Source: Myxococcota bacterium
GTDB taxonomy: Bacteria > Myxococcota_C > UBA6777
DNA: 5,457 nucleotides
Assembly: GCA_963169055.1 (NCBI GenBank)
Contig: CAUJFU010000169.1
Coordinates: 1-5,457 of the forward strand
Direction of reading: 5' to 3'
The translations under genes were made by a program, and so were the position numbers. The notes under the pieces were generated by a model. That model saw nothing but the letters and a program-made list of their open reading frames with translations, did no database searches and was not told the DNA's origin. This document shows positions 1-5,457 of this stretch, piece after piece. Position 1 is the stretch's first letter, and each line of letters begins with the position of its first letter.

Positions 1-200
1 CGTCCCCCTCACCCAACGCCTTGGGGCCTGCCTTAACGGCTTTGTAACCCCGGCTGGATTGGGCTTTACAAGGCAACCAAACCCAAGGCAACCAAACACA
101 AAGATGCATGCCCCCCCCCACGCGCCCGATCTCACCCGCGCCAACACACCAAGATGCCCCATCCACGAACCCTTTCTTTACAATCACCAAGCACGCCCGC
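1..200. other. Left flank, no supportable gene
   Basis: This is the region after the stop of the large gene. The frame open on the plus strand through this stretch has low-complexity, Pro/Arg/His-rich content and runs antisense into the large gene, so I do not call it. One plus-strand frame closes with a TAA at 45-47 after about 14 residues (SPSPNALGPALTAL) and could be the tail of a convergent gene from beyond the edge, but this is too short to judge. No tRNA, rRNA or clear hairpin-plus-T-run terminator is seen. Confidence 0.5.
69..97. repeat. Tandem 15-bp duplication
   Basis: CAAGGCAACCAAAC occurs at 69-82 and again at 84-97 with one C between, giving an exact period of 15 bp. A run of nine C follows at 111-119. 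Both are in noncoding sequence downstream of the large gene. No function is apparent; they look like slippage products. Confidence 0.7.
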
Positions 201-3200
201 TCAGATCAAACGCCTCCGCCGTCGCATCGCCAACACAGCAAACAAGCATAGTCCAAAGCATAGCGAGAACCAAGGATCGGCCTGTTGACAAGAACAGCCC
301 CCGCCAACCGCCCCTGCGTTGTCGGCGTTGCTTTGATCTTGCGTTCCTCCTTGATCCGAATTGTTCGTCTCTTGGGAATCAACAGTCGGTTCGGAGATCG
401 GGCTTTCTTGGACTTCTTCTTGCGTCGTCGACTCATTTGCGGTGTCTGCGGATGTTTCTTGCCCCCCATCCGATGGGGATTCGGTGCTTGTCTCGTTGCT
501 TGTCTCGTTGCTTGTTTCGTTGCTACCTTCGGTGCTTGTTTCGTTGTTGCCTTCGGTGCTTGTTTCGTTGCTACCTTCGCTGCTTGTTTCGTTGCTTGTT
601 TCGTTGTTGCCTTCGGTGCTTGCGCTCGGTGGTTGGCATTGGCCTTGGATGCAGATCTGTCCGATCGGACAAGACAAATCTTTGCACAGATCATCGACAC
701 AACCATCGACAGAACAGGCGCGTTGGGTCTTGCACTTTTCGTTGGGAGAACTGAAACACCCATCCAACAAGCATTTTCCGAGAACACAACGCGAACCCGC
801 AGCGCACGTGACGACACTACAAGGATTGATCGCACATAGTCCTTCCAAACAGACTTCCCCAGCAGCACAAACCACCCTGCATACGCGAACACACACACCA
901 TCGGCGGGCCGGCAGATCGAGCCGTTGTCTGGACACACGATCCCTGCGCAAGGATCGGGCACACACGCCCCTTCTTTGCAGCGCTCTCCTTGCTTACAGC
1001 CTGTTTTGTAGCAGCCAGCGGGTTTGCAAAGCTTCCCGATACAAACCGCCTCTCCGCCACAATCGCTGTCATAAGCACAAGGGATATCCACGCCGCACTG
1101 GCCGTCTTTGCACAATTGGCCTTGGGGACAAGTGATGCTTTTGCAGAGATCTTCTTGGCAGCTTTGGAGATCCGAGCGACACAAACGACCGTGTTTGCAG
1201 GCATTGGCTTGGTTGCAACGCTCTGTCACACATTGGCCTTCGGCGCAGACTTTCCCACCCTGACAGGAGATCCCGTTGCATGGGTCTTTTTCGCAGGATC
1301 CCCCACGACATCGCTCATCGCTCGCACAAGAAACTCCTGCGCACGAACCGATACAAGCCGAATCTCCCGGGCGGCAAAACTGAGGCGCTGTGCAGGTCAA
1401 CGTACCTTTTTTGCAGATATCTTCGAGACATTGGCCGTCTCGGCAAAATTGATCCGCAGCGCAGGCGGTGCTTTGGTTTGAACAGCCCGCAGGACGGCAA
1501 GCTTTTGCGGAACAGATCTCCGAAGTCGGACAATCCGCGTCGACTTGGCAAGGTCGTTCAACACGGGTGCGAAAACGCTGCGTGGTACAAAGCGGCGGAG
1601 TGCCGTTGTCGCAAACTTCGATGGCAAAATCGATATCTTTTCCTGCATCGTTGGCGCTCGGGGTCCATGTGATCTTTCCCGTGTTGGAATCGATGGTTGC
1701 GCCCTGTGGAGCGATATCCGCACCGTTTGCATCTTTCGCAAACCGCCATGTCAAGGCGCTGTTGGGATCGGGATCCGTTGCCGTCGGCGTATAGCCGAGG
1801 TCTTGACCGACAAAAGCTTTGTCAGGAGCGGTGCTTGTGATCGAGGGTGCTTGATTGGCGCGGGCCACGTTGACCGTCCATTTTTGGAGCACACAAGCGG
1901 GAGGCGTTGCGTTGTCGCAGACTTCGATCTCGATCTCTCGCGAGCCTGCTTGTGCATCCGAAGCATCGGGCGTCCATGTCACTTCGCCCGTGTTTGGATC
2001 GACGCTAACACCCGCAGGTCCGCTCTTTTTTGTCCATGTGAAAGTGCTTCCCGTATCAGGATCCGTCACGGTCGGCTTGTAGTTATATGGGTTACCTTCG
2101 CGACCGCTGTTGGGAGGAGTCGAGGTGATCGAGGGTGGATCGTTGACGTTGGTGACTTTGGTTTTCCACGATTGTTTGGTGCAAGCAGGCGGAGTGGCGT
2201 TGTCGCACACCTCGATGGCAAAGTCGAATTCCTTGTTGGCATCGGCATCTCGGGGCGTCCATTTGATCTCGCCCGTGCTGGGATCGATGGTTGCGCCTTG
2301 TGGAGCGATATCCGCACCGTTTGCATCTTTCGCAAACCGCCATGTCAAGGCGCTGTTGGGATCAGGATCGGTCGCCGTCGGTTTGTAGTTGTAGAGGCTA
2401 TCTTCGATAGCGGTCGTGGGCGGAGTGGACGTGATCGACGGTGGATCGTTGACGTTGGTGACATTGACTTGCCACGCTTGTTTTACACACGACGGCGGAG
2501 TCGCGTTATCACAGACTTCGATCTCAAACGCGACGGTCTTTCCGCCGTCTGCGTCTCTGGGCGTCCACGATATCTCGCCTGTGTTGGGGTCGATGGTTGC
2601 GCCTTGTGGAGCGATATCCGCGCCGTTCGCATCTTTCGCAAACCGCCATGTCAGCGTCGTATTGGGATCGGGATCGGTCGCCGTCGGTTTGTAGCTGTAG
2701 AGGCTGTCTTCGATCGCGGTCGTGGATGGGGTGGACGTGATGCTTGGGGCGCGATTCACATCGGTCACGATGATCGTCAGCGTGACGGTGGTGGTGCGCG
2801 AGGGGACCCCGCTGTCGCGCAGGCTAAGTTGCACTTGGTAAGTTCCGGCTTGGGTGAAGTTCGGCGTCCAATCAAAAGTGCGCGTCAGCCCCGTCCCTGT
2901 GATCGTTGCACCCGCAGGAAGCGGCGAGATCGTCCACGTCAAGTTGGTGTCGCCATCGAGATCGCTGCCTGTGAAGGTGATGTTGAGGTTCTGCCCTTCT
3001 GCGATGGTGCGCGTCAAAGCACTGTTGGCCGCGATCTGTGGAGCGCGGTTGGGGGCATAAAACGGCAGGAACGATTGCCAAGAAGCCTGATCAAAGTCCC
3101 CACACAACGCCGTAAACGGCGCATCTGCTTCGATATGCACCAATTCAAACCGATACCCCGCGCTTTGCCACCACACAGGCCCCGCCGCAGGGCCGCTCCA

Positions 3201-4376
3201 TGCCGCACCTCCCGTACCGATCCGCTGCAAGATCGACGTATCGCCCGCCCCACCGGCCATCGTCGTCACCGTTGCTTGGGTTTGGCTGTTTTGCGCAAAG
3301 ATCTGGAAATCGCTTGCTCCGCCGTTTTGGATAAAACAATAGGCTTCTTGTTTGCCGTTGCCTCGCGGCACACTCTCCGCAAAGATCGAGTGTTCGTTGA
3401 CATCCGAAGTGGTCGGCCCAACGTACACCACGATCGGCTTGTTGGCGGAGATATCGAGAAAGTCGTCGTCGATCAAGTTCGCGGGGTTGGGGACGATCTG
3501 CGTGTAGCCGTTGTACGTTTGTGCGGCGGGGCGCGTTGTAAAAAACTGCTTGCGATTCAAGGTCAACGTGCGGTTGTCGTCTCCATCCGAAAGATCGCGG
3601 ATCGTGATGGTGGTGTTGTCTTCGGTCGCGATGATGGTAAGGGGCGCATGGGCATAAGTGAAAAACCGATGACCCACACTTCGCCCCTCATCACGCGGAT
3701 CAAACGAAGGCGGCATATACGAAAAGTCATCCGCAGGATTGGTACGCAAACGATGACCCACCAACACCGCGCAAGCAAGGTTCGCACGAACCCGAATCTG
3801 GTCGTCGTCAAAGTTGTTGCGATACCAATAGATCACATCGGTGTTGCTAAAGGTCGCTTGTGCAAGGCCCAAGATCACACTGTCATCGTTTGCGGTTCCA
3901 CGATCGGTGACGTCGATCAGTTCGACGCTTGGGGGCGTTGTCGAAGAAGTATCTCTCTGACAGGCAACAAGCACCTCAGAGCGCGTGTACCCCTCAAAAG
4001 AGCGCCCGATGCGCGAGCCATTTTCGCTCAAAAGATACGTTCCATAAGCATCGTTGTTGGTCCCTGTTCCCACCACCCCCGTCGCCACAAAGACGGGCTT
4101 GTCGGCCTGAACACGGATCTGGTTGACCGTAAAATCACGCCGCACCATCTCACCCGCCGTCGCGATGGTTTGCGTCCCCAACACCACACCCGTATCCAAC
4201 CGGCGCACCGTGACCGTTGTGTTGTTTTCCTTGGCCCATACCCACAAGGTCGGATTCACATATAAGACGTAATCTTTTCCATCCCCCTGATAAAGCTGCG
4301 CTGTTGCCGTCAACACAGGGCAAACCAGCACCGCGCCCATTACCACAAGCCACACAAAACACCGATAGAATCGCAT
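201..4376 (-). CDS. Large mosaic surface protein: IgGFc-binding-like domain, Ig-like repeats, Cys-rich repeats, MYXO-CTERM-like tail
   Basis: This encodes a 1391-residue secreted, probably surface-anchored protein; adhesion or matrix binding is inferred only. The start is the ATG at 4374-4376. The frame is open to an ATG at 4409, but a perfect Shine-Dalgarno lies 8 nt before 4376, and the protein then begins directly with a signal peptide (MRFYRC, hydrophobic core, probable cleavage after Ala26 in TATA-Q). Residues about 36-440 resemble the N-terminal domain of IgGFc-binding proteins. Residues 445-939 are five Ig/cadherin-like repeats. Residues 943-1247 hold 56 cysteines in fourteen four-Cys units. 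Residues 1251-1356 are a Ser/Thr/Asn/Glu-rich disordered linker. Residues 1359-1391 are a GGGCSC motif, a hydrophobic segment and RRRRR, matching the MYXO-CTERM pattern, in which the Cys-containing motif precedes a helix removed during surface sorting. The reading frame is intact, ending in TGA. The ligand is unknown. Confidence 0.93.
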   Translation of the reverse strand: MRFYRCFVWLVVMGAVLVCPVLTATAQLYQGDGKDYVLYVNPTLWVWAKENNTTVTVRRLDTGVVLGTQTIATAGEMVRRDFTVNQIRVQADKPVFVATGVVGTGTNNDAYGTYLLSENGSRIGRSFEGYTRSEVLVACQRDTSSTTPPSVELIDVTDRGTANDDSVILGLAQATFSNTDVIYWYRNNFDDDQIRVRANLACAVLVGHRLRTNPADDFSYMPPSFDPRDEGRSVGHRFFTYAHAPLTIIATEDNTTITIRDLSDGDDNRTLTLNRKQFFTTRPAAQTYNGYTQIVPNPANLIDDDFLDISANKPIVVYVGPTTSDVNEHSIFAESVPRGNGKQEAYCFIQNGGASDFQIFAQNSQTQATVTTMAGGAGDTSILQRIGTGGAAWSGPAAGPVWWQSAGYRFELVHIEADAPFTALCGDFDQASWQSFLPFYAPNRAPQIAANSALTRTIAEGQNLNITFTGSDLDGDTNLTWTISPLPAGATITGTGLTRTFDWTPNFTQAGTYQVQLSLRDSGVPSRTTTVTLTIIVTDVNRAPSITSTPSTTAIEDSLYSYKPTATDPDPNTTLTWRFAKDANGADIAPQGATIDPNTGEISWTPRDADGGKTVAFEIEVCDNATPPSCVKQAWQVNVTNVNDPPSITSTPPTTAIEDSLYNYKPTATDPDPNSALTWRFAKDANGADIAPQGATIDPSTGEIKWTPRDADANKEFDFAIEVCDNATPPACTKQSWKTKVTNVNDPPSITSTPPNSGREGNPYNYKPTVTDPDTGSTFTWTKKSGPAGVSVDPNTGEVTWTPDASDAQAGSREIEIEVCDNATPPACVLQKWTVNVARANQAPSITSTAPDKAFVGQDLGYTPTATDPDPNSALTWRFAKDANGADIAPQGATIDSNTGKITWTPSANDAGKDIDFAIEVCDNGTPPLCTTQRFRTRVERPCQVDADCPTSEICSAKACRPAGCSNQSTACAADQFCRDGQCLEDICKKGTLTCTAPQFCRPGDSACIGSCAGVSCASDERCRGGSCEKDPCNGISCQGGKVCAEGQCVTERCNQANACKHGRLCRSDLQSCQEDLCKSITCPQGQLCKDGQCGVDIPCAYDSDCGGEAVCIGKLCKPAGCYKTGCKQGERCKEGACVPDPCAGIVCPDNGSICRPADGVCVRVCRVVCAAGEVCLEGLCAINPCSVVTCAAGSRCVLGKCLLDGCFSSPNEKCKTQRACSVDGCVDDLCKDLSCPIGQICIQGQCQPPSASTEGNNETSNETSSEGSNETSTEGNNETSTEGSNETSNETSNETSTESPSDGGQETSADTANESTTQEEVQESPISEPTVDSQETNNSDQGGTQDQSNADNAGAVGGGCSCQQADPWFSLCFGLCLFAVLAMRRRRRLI
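204..302 (-). other. MYXO-CTERM-like C-terminal sorting signal
   Basis: Residues 1359-1391 read as a Gly-rich lead, Cys1361-Ser-Cys1363, then a hydrophobic segment starting at Pro-Trp-Phe (about 1368-1384), then Arg1385-Arg1389 and a short Leu-Ile end. This three-part order with an early cysteine is the MYXO-CTERM layout known from Myxococcus surface proteins such as TraA. GlyGly-CTERM (rhombosortase) is the main alternative and shares the Gly-rich lead, but the paired cysteines favour the MYXO type. The matching processing protease is not in this window. Confidence 0.75.
471..626 (-). repeat. Low-complexity SNET/STEG linker repeats (12-bp and 24-bp DNA units)
   Basis: Residues 1251-1302 are built from SNET and STEGNNET blocks, with seven Asn-Glu-Thr triplets. 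The DNA shows matching near-identical 12-bp and 24-bp units between about 483 and 623. The composition continues less regularly (Ser, Thr, Glu, Gln, Asp, Asn, Gly) to about residue 1356. No hydrophobic residues occur in the repeat core, so it should be a flexible, negatively charged spacer between the Cys-rich stalk and the sorting tail. The regular units favour slippage, so the copy number may differ between strains. Confidence 0.85.
636..1550 (-). repeat. Fourteen-unit cysteine-rich repeat array
   Basis: Residues 943-1247 contain 56 cysteines that parse into fourteen units of four. The usual unit is C-x(4-6)-C-x(5-6)-C-x(4-6)-C, separated by 3-5 residues, for example CNGISCQGGKVCAEGQC and CKSITCPQGQLCKDGQC. 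A G-x-x-C-x-x-G-x-C ending is common. The pattern resembles EGF-like or Dickkopf-type disulfide knots but has four rather than six cysteines per unit. Such arrays are frequent in myxobacterial surface proteins. With an even cysteine count and a secreted context, disulfide bonding in the envelope is the likely state. The units are too diverged to be a recent DNA expansion. Confidence 0.85.
1560..3044 (-). repeat. Five tandem Ig/cadherin-like (He_PIG type) repeats
   Basis: Residues 445-540, 543-641, 645-743, 747-838 and 843-939 form five modules of roughly 92-100 residues. Each begins with a [DN]-x-[AP]-P-x-I-type linker (RAPSITSTP, DPPSITSTP, QAPSITSTA), continues through T-x-TDPD and a T-W core, then [ST]-x-TGE-[IV]-x-WTP, and closes with an E-V-C-D-N-[AG]-T-P-P-x-C strand in modules 2-5. 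The TDPD and DLDGD segments resemble calcium-coordinating loops of cadherin-like folds. Modules 2, 3 and 5 share an almost identical central stretch (WRFAKDANGADIAPQGATID) that module 4 lacks and module 1 does not have. A stalk or spacer role is inferred. Confidence 0.85.
3057..4271 (-). other. IgGFc-binding-protein-like N-terminal domain
   Basis: Residues about 36-440 of the large protein are beta-strand rich. They contain two copies of the motif typical of this family, a hydrophobic strand followed by A-x-[ED]-[DN]-N-T-T-[VI]-T-[VI]: WAKENNTTVTV near residues 47-57 and IATEDNTTITI near 249-259. Each is followed by strand segments ending in a [ND]KP-[IV]-x-V-x-x-G type motif (ADKPVFVATG at 91-100, ANKPIVVYVG at 311-320). 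In animals the family name comes from IgG Fc binding by FCGBP. In bacteria the domain occurs in large secreted proteins and the ligand is generally unknown, so no immunoglobulin binding should be assumed here. Assignment is from motif memory, not a profile search. Confidence 0.7.
4299..4376 (-). other. Signal peptide coding segment of the large surface protein
   Basis: Residues 1-26 have a short basic N-terminus (Arg2, Arg5), a hydrophobic core running from about Phe7 to Leu22 and an Ala-x-Ala type end (TATA) followed by Gln27. This is a classical Sec signal for signal peptidase I. Cys19 lies inside the core, but there is no good lipobox around it (VLVCP), so a lipoprotein signal is less likely. 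Confidence 0.8.
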
Positions 4377-4384
4377 GATGTCAT

Positions 4385-4392
4385 CCTCCTTT
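4385..4392 (-). promoter_or_regulatory. Strong Shine-Dalgarno sequence deciding the start of the large gene
   Basis: Read on the minus strand, this is AAAGGAGG, an extended complement to the 16S rRNA 3' end, placed 8 nt before the ATG at 4376. It lies inside the coding part of the longer frame that would begin at 4409, where an SD would have no purpose. This supports the shorter 1391-residue product. Confidence 0.85.
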
Positions 4393-4438
4393 GTGCAGAA
4401 AATCATCACCCAAACCCACGCAACAGACCTCCGCTCCC

Positions 4439-4556
4439 ATAGGACTTACGCAGTTCGATACGAAAAAGGCCAATGTTCGGGCGCGGGCGGTTCGCGAACC
4501 GCCCCTACAATGTGCTGACATCTCAGGGTTTTCCTTTTCAACTGCGTAACTCCTAT
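4439..4556. mobile_element. MITE-like inverted-repeat element, about 118 bp, no coding capacity
   Basis: The left end ATAGGACTTACGCAGTT (4439-4455) and the right end AACTGCGTAACTCCTAT (4540-4556) are 17-bp inverted repeats with one mismatch. A perfect 20-bp palindrome lies near the centre. The length, terminal repeats, absence of any ORF and intergenic position fit a miniature inverted-repeat transposable element. A TA dinucleotide occurs at 4440-4441 and at 4554-4555, which would fit TA target duplication as in IS630/Tc1-like elements. Because the ends are themselves inverted repeats, that duplication cannot be separated from the repeat here. The parent element is not present, and the family is not established. 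Confidence 0.6.
4485..4504. repeat. Perfect 20-bp GC-rich palindrome inside the inverted-repeat element
   Basis: GGGCGGTT-CGCG-AACCGCCC is fully self-complementary. As RNA on either strand it could form a stem of about eight pairs with a CGCG loop. It lies between the two minus-strand genes, 90 nt after the stop of the upstream gene. No T-run follows directly on the minus strand, so it is not a standard intrinsic terminator, although a strong hairpin could still affect read-through or mRNA ends. The GGGCGG-TTCGCGAA-CCGCCC core followed by CTACA resembles the centres of small repeated elements in several bacterial phyla; this is from recall and not checked. Confidence 0.75.
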
Positions 4557-4593
4557 CCTATGTAGCCTTCGTGTCTTTTATACTTTGCTCGAA

Positions 4594-5457
4594 TTAATGC
4601 AGTTCGCTGTGGAGGAAGTGTTCGATCTCATCGCCACGTTTGGGTTTGAGCCACCAGTAACACAACAGCGCAGCAAGCAAAAACACGAACGCGATCACCA
4701 TTCCCGAACTCCCGAGCGTTTCCACCACCTTCTTAATCAAAAAAGCCGCCAGACTGGTCTTATCGTCGGGTGGAGCGGCGGCAACGGCTCCCCCTGCCCC
4801 AGCGCCGACTTTTGCGGCCCCAGCGCCCACTTTGGCTGCTCCTGCCGCGACTTTGGCCCCGACGGCTCCGACCTTGGTTCCGACCGTCGTTGCTTTTGCA
4901 GCGGCGGTGGCCGTTATTTTCTTGCCGTAGGCTTCAAAGATCGCGCCCGCAAACCCCGAGAGAAAGGACATGGACGAGATGATCTTGGTCAGCGTTTGGG
5001 TCCGAACACGCGTAGGGATCGGGATCTCATCTTTCAAAATGCCTTCGTGCCAGATCTGCACACGCGCAGATCGTCGCAGATCCCCTTCGGCTTGTGGAGA
5101 GACCCAAAACTCCGTATCCACCTTGTCTTTGCGAACATCGACCACCGCTTCGGGCGGAGAGATGATGCAGCCCGGGATCACAGGGACCAATCGAACATAC
5201 GGAGACGTTTCTTTGATCTCTAAAACTTTGTCGCTTTCCGCTTGTTGAACACGCGGTAGATCGGGGATCTTGATATAAAGTTCGGCTTGGATGATGCTCA
5301 CCAACAAAGGAAAGATCTTTTGCGGGTTCATCTGCTCGTAATAACGAACCACACCTTTGCGCCGCAAGACTTTGACTTCCTTCATCTTGGGCGCTTCTTC
5401 GATCGACCTTGTGCGTTCTTCTTGCGACAAAGAAGGGGCTTCTTCGGCCTCAACAGC
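4594..5457 (-). CDS. Membrane-anchored protein of unknown function, 5' end beyond the window
   Basis: I do not recognise this protein with certainty. The frame ends at TAA (4594-4596) and is open to the right edge, with plausible residues (AVEAEEAPS) before the first candidate start, a TTG at 5430. An ATG at 5385 is the alternative. The true start is probably outside. In 5430-based numbering, residues about 20-148 form a soluble, probably beta-rich domain (YYEQMNPQKIFPLLV, PYVRLVPVIPGCIISPPE, ARVQIWHEG). Residues 149-168 are hydrophobic and Gly/Ala-rich. Residues 183-210 are four Lys-containing heptads, 211-219 a Gly/Ala run, and 243-261 a clear transmembrane helix (MVIAFVFLLAALLCYWWL). A charged 17-residue tail follows. 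The soluble part is reminiscent of uncharacterised proteins of planctomycetes that carry an MNPxxxxPLLV-type segment, recalled without a search. It is on the same strand as the large surface gene, 217 nt upstream of its start. Confidence 0.85.
   Translation of the reverse strand, partial: AVEAEEAPSLSQEERTRSIEEAPKMKEVKVLRRKGVVRYYEQMNPQKIFPLLVSIIQAELYIKIPDLPRVQQAESDKVLEIKETSPYVRLVPVIPGCIISPPEAVVDVRKDKVDTEFWVSPQAEGDLRRSARVQIWHEGILKDEIPIPTRVRTQTLTKIISSMSFLSGFAGAIFEAYGKKITATAAAKATTVGTKVGAVGAKVAAGAAKVGAGAAKVGAGAGGAVAAAPPDDKTSLAAFLIKKVVETLGSSGMVIAFVFLLAALLCYWWLKPKRGDEIEHFLHSELH
4801..4884 (-). repeat. Four 21-bp units encoding Lys-Ala-Gly heptads
   Basis: Residues 183-210 of the upstream gene (5430-based) divide exactly into VGTKVGA, VGAKVAA, GAAKVGA and GAAKVGA. 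Lysines fall at 186, 193, 200 and 207, seven residues apart, with small residues elsewhere. The DNA units are imperfect 21-bp repeats. A helix of this kind would have a lysine stripe and a Gly/Ala packing face, as in glycine-zipper or membrane-surface helices. It lies between the two hydrophobic segments, so association with the membrane or self-packing is plausible but inferred. Confidence 0.8.

Noticed and set aside
483-623. Possible CRISPR-like array
   Set aside because: The units are 12-24 bp, contiguous, in frame with the coding sequence, and have no unique spacers.
471-626. PglB-type bacterial N-glycosylation sites
   Set aside because: The bacterial extended sequon needs Asp or Glu two residues before the Asn. 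In the SNET and NNET blocks that position is Thr, Ser or Gly, so only the general N-x-T pattern is met.
59-1011. Overlapping plus-strand frames rich in LVSLLPSVL and RCLFRC repeats
   Set aside because: These are the complement of the 12-bp and 24-bp linker repeats read antisense; the repetitive hydrophobic or Cys/Arg peptides follow from the repeat and not from a gene.
206-1204. A 332-codon minus-strand frame inside the large gene
   Set aside because: It is a different register of the Cys-rich and linker region. The product is Lys/Ala/Arg/Gln low complexity produced by reading the repeats out of frame, with no start signal of its own.
1545-4265. A 906-codon open frame on the plus strand, antisense to the large gene
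   Set aside because: It is in exact codon register with the sense gene, so it stays open simply because the sense gene avoids the codons TTA, CTA and TCA. It ends precisely at a sense TTA (Leu38). Its product is Arg/Cys/His-rich with no domain, while the sense frame has a clear domain order and a strong ribosome site.
4377-4409. Upstream ATG at 4409 as start of the large gene
   Set aside because: The eleven extra residues are polar and acidic (KEDD) ahead of the signal peptide, and the AAAGGAGG site lies within them, correctly placed for the ATG at 4376.
4485-4504. Intrinsic terminator after the upstream gene
   Set aside because: The palindrome is strong but there is no T-run directly after it on either strand, and it belongs to the inverted-repeat element.
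4557-4593. A TATAAA sequence on the minus strand near 4576-4581 as a -10 promoter box
   Set aside because: No recognisable -35 box lies at the usual spacing upstream, and it is about 200 nt from the start codon. I do not call a promoter from this alone.

Overview
The window holds two genes on the minus strand, one complete and one cut by the right edge. Two features suggest a Myxococcota-type (delta-proteobacterial) bacterium. The large protein ends in a MYXO-CTERM-like sorting signal (Gly-Gly-Gly-Cys-Ser-Cys, a hydrophobic stretch, five arginines). It also has the mosaic surface-protein architecture common in that group. Base composition looks only moderately G+C-rich by eye, well below classical Myxococcus, so a less typical member of the group or a relative is more likely. 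This placement is inference from protein style, not from a marker gene.

Layout from right to left, in the direction of transcription. Positions 5457 to 4594 carry the 3' part of a gene for a membrane protein of unknown function. It has a soluble N-terminal domain, a hydrophobic segment, four lysine-punctuated Ala/Gly heptads and one C-terminal transmembrane helix. The gap before the next gene (4377-4593) contains a short inverted-repeat element of about 118 bp (4439-4556). It has 17-bp ends and a perfect 20-bp palindrome inside, as in a non-autonomous MITE-like insertion. A strong Shine-Dalgarno sequence follows, and then a 1391-residue secreted protein occupies 4376 to 201. Its parts in order are a signal peptide, an IgGFc-binding-protein-like beta domain, five Ig/cadherin-like (He_PIG type) repeats, fourteen four-cysteine units, a Ser/Thr/Asn/Glu linker with seven Asn-Glu-Thr triplets, and the sorting tail. 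Positions 1-200 have no convincing gene and contain a 15-bp tandem duplication and a run of nine C.

The large protein is most simply read as a surface-anchored adhesin-like or matrix-binding protein: a possible binding head, a disulfide-stabilised stalk, a disordered spacer and an envelope anchor. Nothing ties the upstream membrane protein to the same function except shared strand and adjacency, and the inserted element between them may separate their transcription. No defence, CRISPR, RNA-gene or transposase signature is visible.
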